Made by a program: the position numbers and the translations under genes | Shown here: positions 40,566 to 50,722 of the stretch, piece by piece | How positions within the stretch are numbered: position 1 is the stretch's first letter | Layout: the number at the start of each line of letters is the position of its first letter | Source of the DNA: Calendula officinalis | Lineage: Eukaryota; Streptophyta; Magnoliopsida; Asterales; Asteraceae | Length of the DNA stretch: 64,000 bases | Direction: 5' to 3' | Assembly: GCA_963853835.1 (NCBI GenBank) | Contig: OY970830.1 | Location: 30,837,966 to 30,901,965, forward strand | Notes under the pieces: generated by a model | Seen by the model: the letters and a program-made list of their open reading frames with translations, nothing else | Database searches by the model: none | What the model was told of the DNA's origin: nothing

Positions 40566-41629
40566 TTTTTTGATAATTAGACACTCATGTAAACATTTGT
40601 TTCAATTTTTGTCCCCAGTTTCATTACTGTTTTTTTAATAATTATACAATCAAGTAATTATTTCTTTAATTTTTAGTTTCATCATATATTGTTTTTACAC
40701 AAATATTTATGTGCGTTGTTCTTATAAATGTTGAATCATTTAACGTTGTATTCTCATTTACATTTATGCAAAAAAATGTAAATGAGTACATCTTTGTAAT
40801 TAAAATCATTAATGTTTATTACCATACATCATACAAGGATGTAGGGCTTATCACAAATTCATAAATGTATGTCACTTATACATGGATGTTGGATTCATCA
40901 TACATCTTTGTAATTAAAATCATTAATGTTTATTACCATACATCATACATGGATGTAGCAATATTGCTTACATAGATGTATCACATATTACTTACATAGA
41001 TATATCACATAGTGCTTAAATAGATAGATCACATATTGCTTACATAGTGCATACTTAGTGCATATACTTCAAGTGATAGTGGTTACATAGTTGTATCACA
41101 CAGTGAATACATAGATTATGCCTGAAACCTACACAAATGCATTAATGCATAAACCAATTATGACATGAAAACTACACATATTTGTTAAACTAAATTTTTT
41201 ACCACCAAAGCCAACAATTCCAACAAAACAAACATCACCATAATAAAACTAAAATTCAACTCCAAAATTAACAAGTCATCCATCCAAAAAAAAACACCCA
41301 TGTATTGTTTTAAAATAAAATACGCTTAAGGTCCAACCTGCTTACATAGATGTATCATATGTACGACTAAAACCTACTCAAATTCATTAATGCATAAACC
41401 AATTATGGCAGGAAAACTACATCCATGTAAACTAAATTCTTGTATACTACCACAAAACCCAACAATTCCAACAAAACCAACATCATCATAATAACAATAA
41501 GATCAACAAACAAAAAACTAAAATTCAACTCCAAAATTAACAAGTCATACATCCACAAAAAAAAAAAAAAACACCCCATGTCTTGTTTGAAAATAGAAGA
41601 CGCTTAACACCCAACCTTCACTGACAACA
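40566..41629. repeat. Repeat-rich spacer between the two convergent genes of element D
   Basis: 40960-41110 carries repeated CTTACATAGATGTATCACAT words. About 41130-41310 and 41385-41560 form a tandem duplication (GCATAAACCAATTATG and AAATTCAACTCCAAAATTAA in both). No gene seen. Polyadenylation of both flanking genes probably lies here. Confidence 0.6.
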
Positions 41630-42726
41630 TCACACTTTAAACTTAGCCAGCCTTTTTCGAGTTGTATCCCGCAACTCATTCCATTCACCAAGTATTATAC
41701 GCCCTGCATATTTTTTCCTCAAAATATCTATTTGCTTATTGAATTTAGACATATCGTCATCCAGCCCAATATCCCACTTCTTTAAGTCTTGGCCAAAGTA
41801 AGCCTCCATACATCGCATAATTACGATTCCAGTATGCTTATTATTATACTTTGTAGTACGCCAGTTGAATTCCACAATCTCCAAATTTGTATTCTCAACA
41901 TCCCTTCACATTTGGTGTTGTCAACGTAACACATCTGTTTATAGAACAAAATTAAAACAAAATCAATTATAATATAGCAAATTTTAAAAAACATATTAAC
42001 ACTAATGTACTTACCGCCAGAAGCATTAATGGACCCCTAAAAAAATTGTTCTTCTTCCCCTTAACCCATCCATTCTTGCATATCTTTAAGCTGTCCCATA
42101 CGAAACTACACCAGTTGATTTCAGCAAAGTTTGTTGTCGGTTTTAAATAGGACAAAATTTTTAAGTCACAAAATCCCCCCTGCTTGATACACCCCATTAT
42201 TGAACAAAATAAAACAATGAAATTCAACTTAAAAAGGAAATCTGGTTGTTCGGATCTACTAATTTGAATTTTAATCTCCGCCGGGGTTACATCTTTATTT
42301 CCACCGTACTGGCTCAACCATTCTTGTAACACAGTTTCATCATTTGTAGGCACCATATCACTTAATTTTAAGCTTGTGTTATTCAGCCCTAACATTTATG
42401 CAATCATATCCATTGTGATATGAATGCTCCCGTTTTCCAGCTTAATTTGCATAGTCTGTGGGTTAAAATTATCTACAACATACAAACCTAGTTTAGATGG
42501 AATTGTTTCTACTTTAAAATCTAGCATTCTGGTAAATCCCATTTCATCTATGCAACCCTTTTGGTTAGGTTTCAAGATAGATAACATAGCTTGAAACGCT
42601 TTCGGACTCGACCGTGTTTGCAACACCTCTACTGGTTTTGTCATTTCCACCATTGCATCAGAACCTTGTTTGGATGTTTCTCCTAATAATGCCTTGCCTT
42701 TTCCATTTTTTTTCCCATCACGTCTG
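41630..42726 (-). pseudogene. Decayed Ulp1-like (C48 protease family) gene of element D
   Basis: On the minus strand the N-terminal exon (from about 42726) has SSPKAFQAMLSILKPNQ and then FTRMLDFKVETIPSKLGLYV, the DUF1985-like lead region that precedes plant transposon Ulp1 domains. An in-frame TAA follows DMIA (42396-42398), after which the same frame resumes with MLGLNN. The exon ends at a GTAAGT donor (42015). The C-terminal piece (41630-41884) reads EFNWRTTKYNNKHTGIVIMR and then CMEAYFG, matching the end of the Ulp1 domain. The usual D-C-G with the catalytic Cys is H-T-G here. The segment with the catalytic His and Asp is missing and the frames do not join. Protease activity is not possible for this copy. 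Confidence 0.7.
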
Positions 42727-43911
42727 ATAGAATTACACACTAAGTTAGTATAAACAAATTTAGATCCGATATTATAAAACAAAAAACCCATCTTTTACCT
42801 TTTTTTTCCTTCACAACTTTTTTCGGACTGTCGTTGTAATCAACTTCTCTTCACCTCTTCCTTCCACTTCTTCTTACACCTGCTACAACATTAATGTTCT
42901 TATAGAATCAGCATAACAATTTAATTATTTATATTAACGTGATCAAACTCCTTGCTGAAAATACAATAATGTAACCAACATCGGTGAAAAAAACACAGCC
43001 ACATACATAAGTGTTTTAAAACATAATCTATGCATTTAATAAAAATTAAAATAATCTGGGCATAGTTTAACATTCAATAAAACCCCATTAACATAATTCA
43101 AAACAATACATACATGTATATCGGCAATCCATGGATATGCTTTCAATAATAATTTCAAAACAAAAGAAACAAACATTTTATAAATCAATATACTTGATTT
43201 TGAATGAAAACCACACCATTCGGAACATACATGTATGTCGAAAATTGCACAGGCCACATACTTTAGTTTGACTGGAAAATAAAACCACATTTTACAACTC
43301 AGGAAAACCCTAAATCTTGAAATCCCCTTAATAAACAGCCATTCGCTAAGTACAAAACATGAATGCATCCATGTCGTACAACGAACTATAAACATACATT
43401 CATGATTTCTTAATAAAATCGAAAACAACAACCAGAAAATCAACTTACTTTCCATTTTCGAAGTTAAACTTTATTACTGCTTTATAAACCTCCGGTGTCT
43501 TCTGCAGCAGCGCTGGAACATTACGAACCCTAATTGATTTTTCTCCCCCTTTTTAAAGGTAAAAACCGGTACGTATCTTGACGATTTTTTGAAATTTTGG
43601 GGATAATTTTTGCTGTGATTACGGAGGAACCTTGTTTATGGAGATAATACTTGTTTCCTTTTAGCAGTCGGTTTTAATCTTCAAATCCCGTTCTTCAAGG
43701 AGACTGATTTGACCGGCCTTCACCCACCTTCAAATTGAATTGGCGATTATACCCTTTTAGTATTTAACGCACCGGGTTTTAAAATCACAAAAATTACATT
43801 AATGCCACCGAATTTTACAGCCCTAGATTTCAACAACGTGTGGTCTAGATCTTTTTTAAATTAGTTCTATGGGTTCTGTAAGTAATATTGGTTCTGTATG
43901 GATTCCAACCC
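42727..43911. other. 5' flank of the Ulp1-like gene and right end of element D
   Basis: No coding region is supported. A 139-codon minus-strand frame (43036-43455) is hydrophobic without a known domain and spans likely leader/intron sequence. The terminal 60 bp form the right TIR. Confidence 0.45.
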
Positions 43912-43930
43912 TATATATATATATATATAT
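43912..43930. repeat. (TA)n between elements D and E
   Basis: About nine TA units separate the end of D (CCAACCCT) from the start of E (AGTGTAGAA). Confidence 0.9.
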
Positions 43931-44165
43931 AGTGTAGAATTAGAATCAGAACCAATTAAGGCTACAAAATCAGCAGAACTCAATCTAAACAATTGATTTT
44001 TGAAATGAAATGATCATGGAAGACATCCATGCAAACCAATATTTGGGGGTTCCTCATCAAATACATTAATGTGTCTTCCATGATCATTTCATTTCAAAAA
44101 TCAATTGTTTAAATTGAGTTCTGCTGGTTCTGTAGCCTTAATTGGTTCTGATTCTAATTCAACCC

Positions 44166-44166
<1 letters not shown>
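43931..44166. mobile_element. TA-microsatellite element E, fold-back
   Basis: 236 bp. The arms of about 95 bp are nearly perfect inverted repeats: AGTGTAGAATTAGAATCAGA against AGGGTTGAATTAGAATCAGA, continuing through ACCAATTAAGGCTACA and TGAAATGATCATGGAAGAC. The loop is about 40 bp. It has (TA)n on both sides. Confidence 0.8.
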
Positions 44167-44224
<58 letters not shown>

Positions 44225-44300
44225 TGTTATTATGTATTATATATATTATTATTTTATATATAATAAAATATCTATTTTACTATATATATTTTATAATATA
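44167..44300. repeat. (TA)n and AT-only tract right of element E
   Basis: Pure TA to about 44220, then AT-only sequence that matches the style of 34201-35380. It is the other half of the AT-rich centre of the outer element. Confidence 0.8.
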
Positions 44301-44916
44301 TATTATTCAATGCACACATAAAATCCTTTATAAACCAAGCAATATCAATGATCAAGGGAATACTAAGGAATGCACATTGTATTCCTTAGTATTCCCATTA
44401 CCTTTACCTTTCCCATTACCCCTTTGAACCAAGCACACCCTTAGAAAAATCCACTATTATTATCTGAAGTTAGTTTAGGACCAATTGTGTGTATCAACTA
44501 ATTTACCACTAATTTTAACTAATTAGAAACTAATCCTTAATGTTATTAACAAGCTTAATTGCTTAGAATATAGCAAAATAATGTTTATTAGGTCACATTA
44601 TTCTTAATGTGATATAAATAATAGAGTTTATCGCATGAAAATGCAATGAATTTTGTTCAAAGTTCTATTGCATAACATTCAAAATTCCAATTTAATGTAA
44701 CAAATTTGTAAGCTGTACCATTTAATGCAATTTTTCACCCACCCAAAAAATACTCGAATTACAAAAAGAAGGGTATCTTCGTAATTGTATACGAAAACTT
44801 GCTACCAAACATGCTCAAATTGTAACAGGAAGGATATTTTCGTAATATCCTAAATTAAAGAAATCAATAGTGATAGGCTAATGACGAAAAGATGAAGCAT
44901 TCTTCAAAAAGCGTTA

Positions 44917-45945
44917 ATGGCAATATGCCGATATTCCCTCTTCTTCAGTAACCCTCAATTACACCAATTGCTACCAAATCCCACTTTTCTCTTCCATAAA
45001 TCTCCTTCTAAATCGAACAAATTTACGCAATTGCCTCTCACTCTTCCAAATCGCCGGCGTGAATTTGTAACCTCCGTTTGGCCGTCGTCGTCGTCATCCA
45101 TGGAAGCTCCTCCGCCTGGTTACAGAAAAAACGTCGGTATTTGTCTCATCAATTCTGAGAAAAAGGTGAGTTATGGCGGAATTGTTGTTCTGATGCAATT
45201 GGGTTAAGATTAAGTATAATTTTGTAGTGATTGCCTGATTGGAGTGTGATTTATGGCAGATATTTTCAGCTTCAAGGCTTGATATACCGGAAGCATGGCA
45301 GATGCCTCAGGTGAATTTAATGAATTATAGATTGGTGACTAATTGATTTGAATTGATTTGTGTATCTTAATGTTTGATGTTTGTGGTGAAATTGCGATTC
45401 GAGTTTATGGTGGAATGTATTTTTAGGGTTTTATTGTAATACGTCAATTGTGGATATGGATTTTGAGTGCCTTATAAGCATTTTAGTAGTAGCATGCTAC
45501 AGATAACTTTTGATCATGATTCTTATTTTGGATTTTGTGGATTATCAGAAAACAAGTATTATAACTCACTGTCACACAAACACTTAAAACTGATGTGACT
45601 TCAGTTAGTATAAATGGTGTATAGGAAATGGCCATTGATGAGCTGAATCTTGCAACATACTATAGTTACAATTAAAAGTATTTGGAAAATAGTGATAGAA
45701 ATAATAAAAATATTACATTTTGGGTCTATTTTTATATGATGATATATATTAATTTAAAAGAAAGTAAGTCATATTGCTTGTGAAATAGGGTGGTGTTGAT
45801 GAAGGTGAAGATCCAAGAGCTGCAGCCATCAGGGAATTAAGAGAAGAAACAGGTGTTACATCAGCAGATATTCTTATGGAGGTTTGTATTTTATATATAT
45901 ACTTATATTTCATTACAATATTTAAAACTAATGTAAATTCCCTAA

Positions 45946-46013
<68 letters not shown>

Positions 46014-46727
46014 AAGATCAGCCTCGGTTGACTCATGATATAAGTAAAATGTATGACAATAGCGGGTACTTTTTGGTACGGGTCGGGTTTCATCTGTTGT
46101 ATACAAATTATAGATTGTTATAGATAATTAGCATTTGGAAAGACATGCAAAGTGACCCATTTTGACTAGTTTCCTTTTTTATTTTACCCGTTTGACTCAT
46201 TTCAGATAAAACATAAGTAGATGAAATGTTTATTGTATTGCAGGCCCCACACTGGTTAACTTATGATTTTCCTCCACAAGTCAGGGAAAAGCTTAATAAA
46301 CAATGGGGTTCTGACTGGAAAGGTCAAGCTCAAAAGTGGTGAGTCATTTTCAAATTACCAAAATTAAAAATTGTTTTCGTTTTTATTATAAAAAATTTGT
46401 TTCCAGTTTTTTATATAACGCCACGTCATCAAACCACAGGTTTTTGTTTAAGTTCACTGGAAAAGATGAAGAAATAAACCTATTAGGTGATGGCACTGAG
46501 AAAGCCGAATTTGGAGAGTGGTTGTGGATGTCACCCGAACAACTTGTTGATCGTGTGGGTACCCATTTTTTGACCCATTTATGTATTTTGAATATACTTT
46601 GGGTCCTTTTGACCCGTTTGACCCATTTCCGTGTAGCTAGCTAATGTCATTTTATGTGCAGGCTGTAGATTTCAAGAAACCTGTTTACAAAGAAGTTATC
46701 AATGTTTTCTCTGCTCATCTTCAGTAA
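44917..46727 (+). CDS. NUDT26/27: Nudix hydrolase, plastid type (NUDX26/27-like)
   Basis: Exons 44917-45165, 45260-45310, 45789-45881, 46244-46338, 46440-46554 and 46662-46727 join in frame with GT-AG sites to 222 residues. The first ~65 residues are Ser/Pro/Asn/Lys-rich with few acidic residues, as in a chloroplast transit peptide. The mature part starts GYRKNVGICLIN. The Nudix box (residues 101-123) fits GX5EX7REUXEEXGU fully: G101, E107, R115-E116, E119-E120, G122. Other family marks are IPEAWQMPQGG, WLTYDFPP, QWGSDWKGQAQKW and EFGEWLWMSPEQ, typical of plant diadenosine polyphosphate hydrolases. It should hydrolyse Ap4A/Ap5A or ppGpp-like substrates in plastids. The choice between NUDX26 and NUDX27 cannot be made here. 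Confidence 0.93.
45949..46010 (+). repeat. (AG)n microsatellite in Nudix intron 3
   Basis: 31 uninterrupted AG units about 70 bp after the exon 3 donor. Confidence 0.95.
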
Positions 46728-47169
46728 CAAGTTATTGATGCTACATTTTTACCCGATAATGCAGTAACGTTACGTTTGGCTAACTATCGTTGTAAGCCCA
46801 TAAAAGAAACTTAATTTGTGCATTTTGGGATACATTTATCGCCATGTAATTTTAGTCCTTTGTTTTCTACTCAAATTTGGGGATCGGCCCCTTTTAACAC
46901 ATGAGCAATCCACTTATGATTAATAAATGATACAAATTTTCTTTAGGGTTATATGTCCTTTTTATTTAAACTTTCTAGAGGAAAACACAAGGGGTGTTTG
47001 GTTCTTCACTAGGTTGTAGTGGAATGAAGTACAAGTAATATGGATAATTGTAAAAAATAAATCGAAGGGTTAAAAATATAATTTTGTTTCATTTTTCCTT
47101 GGATACACCTAACTTAGGTGACCCCGAATGTTATCGTTATCGGTTATACAAAGCATACTACAAATTAAG
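46728..47169. other. Nudix 3' UTR and intergenic DNA
   Basis: No gene. GGGGTGTTTGGTTCTTC at 46992 resembles one end of a MITE without a visible partner. Confidence 0.4.
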
Positions 47170-47427
47170 TAGGGGTGAGCGTTTGAACCGAAAAAACTGA
47201 ACCTAACCGAAACCGAACCCGAACCGAAAACATGTAATTGGTTTGGTATCAGTTTTGAAAATTCATCATTTTCGGTTTCGGTTCTGGTTCGGTCCGGTTT
47301 CGGAAAGGGAAGAGCATTTGGGCTAAAAAAACCGGACCAAAACAGTTTCGGTTTTGAAAATTCATCGTTTTCTGTTTTAGTTCTATCAGTTTCGGTTCGT
47401 TTCAGTTTCTGGACCAGGTTCACCCTA
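47170..47427. mobile_element. hAT-like MITE
   Basis: Starts TAGGGGTGAGCGTTTG and ends CCAGGTTCACCCTA, inverted to each other. Inside is an array of AACCGAAACCGAA / TTTCGGTTTTGG words. The flanking bases (ATTAAG / ATAAG) suggest a decayed duplication only. Confidence 0.65.
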
Positions 47428-47603
47428 TAAGTGAGCTTTGAAAATGATCCACTATGATAATACTAGTTTAGGTATGAAATAGGCAATAGAATGTGTTGAT
47501 GATATAATTAGTTTTGATGGAACTCTTGGAAGCATCAGATTAGTTCAATACGTACAAATGTACAACTGTATAATTGACCATTCGGGATACATCAAAAAAT
47601 CTA

Positions 47604-48909
47604 GGGTAAATGTCAGAAATTGTCCCTGTGGTCTTGCATTTTCTGCTTTTTTGTCCCTAAACTTCTTTTTTCGGGATTTTTGTCCACGTGCTCTTTAAAA
47701 TTCTGTTTTTCTGTCCTTCTGTCCAATTCCGTTTCATTTTGGCCGTTAAATCGCCCCACGTGCCTCACACGTGAGGGTATTTTAGTCATTTTTCATTTCC
47801 TACCATCTTAATTACAAAAAATCGTCCTTATGATATTTCATTTTCTCACTTTATACCCTCAAACTTTCCTTTTTCTCAATTTTTATGGTCATCTTCTTCA
47901 TCTCTCCTCAGTATTCTAACATCTTCTTCATCCTAAGTTATATACCAGATTCATAAGCTATCTACCATTAAAAAAAGCTATCTTTTTATGAGATGCACAC
48001 GAAATTCCTCGTATAAAAAAGCGATTTCAGAACCATTCTTTCTCTGTTTTGATTTCTCAAATCAATTGTGGAAATCCTTGAAGCAGATGCCGGCGATGGC
48101 TGTGTGCGGCGGCCATGGCTGTGTGGGTTGGAAATGTGGATCTGCGTTCGATCTTCTGCCTTCTGCAAACAAATGGAGTTTTAAAACCTCTAATTTTTAG
48201 AACCCTAATTTGAAGAAAGTTAGGGAAGAACCCTAAATTGAAGTCGTAACTGATCGGAAGTCTTCTGTGATCGAAAGTTAGGGAAGAACCCTATCATGAT
48301 ATTCAGATCTGAAACCCAGCTCGATCTTCATCCTCGATCTGCAACAAATTTCAGGTTTAAGGTACTGTCGATTATCATGATTTTCGGGTTTAGGTGGTTT
48401 TGTGGTTCTTTGTCGATTATCAGTTTAGGTGGTTTATGGTGATGGTTTTACTAAAAAGTATTTTAGGTGGTTTGTTGTGAAGATCTGAAGATCCATAATC
48501 TGAAGGTGTTTGTGTTCTCCATTTTATTGATCATGATGTTTGTGTTCTTCATTTTTTTGAAGATCTGGAGAAGATCAAATCTAAAGGTGTTTGTGTTCTT
48601 CATTTGGTGGGTGTTCTTGGTGATATGTGTGGAGAAGAAAGTGATTTTAGGGTTTTTTTAAGGGAAGAAGAAAAAAGAAAAAAAAAATAAAAAAAAAGAA
48701 ATAAAAAGAAAATTCTGAAAGGGAAAAAGGAAAATGACGAAACTACCCTCATTTTTTTGGCATATTCCGTTAGTTAACAGTCTTTTTTGGACGGAAGGAT
48801 AGAAAAACAAAATTTTAAAGAGCACGGGGACAAAAATCCCGAAAAAAAAAGTTTAGGGACAAAAAAACAGAAAATGCAAGAACACAGGGACAATTTCTGA
48901 CATTTACCC
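47604..48909. mobile_element. MULE with ~190-bp TIRs and perfect 9-bp duplication
   Basis: 1306 bp. Both ends begin GGGTAAATGTCAGAAATTGT and stay similar for about 190 bp, including TTTTTGTCCCTAAACTT and TGCTCTTTAAAATT. It is flanked by a perfect 9-bp AAAAATCTA (47595-47603 and 48910-48918). Long TIRs and a 9-bp duplication define a Mutator-like element. The ~900-bp interior resembles a gene leader (AACCCTAATTTGAAGAAAG, and GATCTGAAACCCAGCTCGAT) without a clear ORF, so it may be a Pack-MULE with captured leader sequence. Confidence 0.88.
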
Positions 48910-49139
48910 AAAAATCTATCAACCACATAAAAAAACGCATTTTTAAACGGAACTCTACAAAGTTAGTAGCTTAATTATATACTTACATATATGATTGCTC
49001 AATCATTACACTTACGTATTCTAAAAATACCACTTCTGTGTCTAATTTTTACTAAACTCATCATGGGTGTTAGTTGCATAGTACACCTTATTCATCATTA
49101 TGCACACACAAACAAATAATCCGACTTCCAATTGATGAT

Positions 49140-49726
49140 TCAGATAGTCTTCACAACATGGGTCTGAAACAAAAATTAAAAAGGAAAATTTTGTATTTTA
49201 AACTATAGGTATACTGTTATGATTATTGTCCAACTAAATATCTGAAAAGCCTACAAGAACAAATATAAATTCATAAAACAAATATAAAATTTCACCCTAA
49301 TAGATGAGGAACTAAATCTACCAATGGGTCATAACGGGTTGGGATGGCCCATAAGATCTTTTTCTCCTCTTTCTAAATTTCTCTAAGTAATTACTGTAAT
49401 ACAAAATGTATATTGTTACAAAAATAATCAATCAATTATTTTGAAATAAAACATTTAATAATGTTACTTTCGAGTTTCAACCCATTTATATGGCATGTCT
49501 CCATTTTAGCTAAAAACATTTTAAATTTGACCCATTTGACCCAAATCAACCCCGAAATCACAACCTTAAAGAAAACAAAAAAACTTACCCCGTATGAAGA
49601 GTCATCTGATGAAGTCAACATTCGCCGCTCAAAGTCAATATCATCCCCACCTTCTACTCCAATATCCCTTTTCAAAAGTGACTCTAATTTGACTTTTGGA
49701 GATTTAAAAGTCAACTTCCTTTTCCT
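49140..49726 (-). other. Two possible orphan exons of an unidentified gene
   Basis: On the minus strand an open segment 49589-49726 lies between a good acceptor (TTTCCATAG) and a good donor (GTAAGT). It reads RKRKLTFKSPKVKLESLLKR and then DIGVEGGDDIDFERR, and stays in phase. A 24-bp segment 49140-49163 after a TTTCAG acceptor would add THVVKTI and a stop. No upstream exons are seen. The protein was not recognised. It may be the 3' end of a gene or a captured fragment. Confidence 0.3.
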
Positions 49727-49990
49727 CTATGGAAATATGCTTCTTTTCAAGATTTGCGTTTCTGATCGATCAATCGTATTTTCATTCACCTCATCGGTTT
49801 TTACGTTTTATAATTTCGGTTAAATATATATAAAAAATTTAGTCTTCTCACTCTTAATTTTTAAGAATTTGATTATACTAGATTACCCTTATTTCCTAAA
49901 ATCAAATTAATCAAGCAATTTATAATTTAATGAGGGAAAATAAGTAAATGGAATTGAGCATTTTTTTTAAATAATTACGCAAATATATAT

Positions 49991-50208
49991 GGGTTTTGAT
50001 AATGACAGCCCTAAGGACTGTCAATAAGAAAGAATATTCCTAGTTATATTCAATTATCCTGCAACTATTAATCCATATTTATCTTCATTAGTCAACTTTC
50101 TTCCATCTTTCCAGGAATATTCCACTACAAATGCAACAAATTCAACTAAAAGGTCTTCTTCAAAACAGAATATTCTTCCATATTGACAGCCCTAAACTAT
50201 CAAAACCC
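49991..50208. mobile_element. MULE-type MITE in the PPI-A upstream region, with an empty site in the PPI-B unit
   Basis: 218 bp with ends GGGTTTTGATAATGACAGCC and ACTATCAAAACCC (inverted) and a 9-bp duplication AATATATAT (49982-49990 and 50209-50217). The duplicated unit B reads AATTACGCAAATATATATTA without the insert (54872 onward), which confirms both the ends and the target duplication. Confidence 0.92.
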
Positions 50209-50394
50209 AATATATATTAATCAAAAAGCAATTTACTCAAACTTAATTCAATGAACCGGAGATTTCAAAATATAATGTGGGTAAAATAGTAAACTTATTT
50301 TAATTACGAAGTATATCGAAAGATAAGATAATAATAAACTGGTAGTAATCCTTTTTATGAACGGAGTAGTAATACTCCATATAGAAGATGAACT

Positions 50395-50529
50395 TCATTC
50401 CCGCCCCAACTCGTATTCTGTTTAATCCTTTATAAATATAAATCCTAAATCAAACCCTAAATTCATCATCAATTCTGCAAGTATTCGTTCATCATCTGCG
50501 TCAGTTCGATTACCTTATTTAGTTGAATT
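50395..50529 (+). promoter_or_regulatory. PPI-A core promoter and non-coding first exon
   Basis: TTCATTCCCGCCCCAACTCG, then a TATA box (TATAAATATAAA near 50431) and a leader AACCCTAAATTCATCATC. The block recurs before PPI-B (from 55047) and PPI-C (from 62933), so it was duplicated with the gene. A GTAAGT donor ends the leader exon at 50529, and its acceptor is at 50700-50701. Confidence 0.75.
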
Positions 50530-50722
50530 GTAAGTTGTTCTTACCTTCACGATTATATTTGGTACATTATTGTTTATCGATTCTGCAAGTATTAATTATG
50601 CAAGTTGTTAGTTTCCATTGCTAATTTAGTTGAATCGTTCGTTGTAATTGATTTTTTTTGACAATATCTTGTTTTTTTTATTATTATTTATGGATTTGCA
50701 GAAGCTGTGATCGTTTTTGAAT

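Larger units (their letters stand above)
37216..43911. mobile_element. TA-microsatellite element D: FAR1-type MULE with a transposase and an Ulp1-like gene
   Basis: About 6.7 kb. The left end TAAAGGATTTCACACAGAAC and the right end on the minus strand, AGGGTTGGAATCCATACAGAAC, are related inverted ends. The similarity continues about 50 bp through CTACAGAAC / TTACAGAAC and AGAACTA. Both outer flanks are (TA)n. It encodes a MULE-type transposase on the plus strand (37510-40565) and, convergent to it, a broken Ulp1-like gene on the minus strand (41630-42726). MULEs carrying Ulp1-like genes are known (Kaonashi in Arabidopsis, CUMULE in melon). It is the only coding member of the five (TA)n elements and the likely source of mobility for its type. 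Confidence 0.75.

Noticed and set aside
43036..43455. 139-codon hydrophobic minus-strand ORF in element D
   Set aside because: Composition is that of AT-rich leader or intron and no family is recognised.
47109..47423. 104-codon minus-strand ORF with FGSGSVSVRFSF-type repeats
   Set aside because: It is the translation of the ACCGAA array of an hAT-like MITE.
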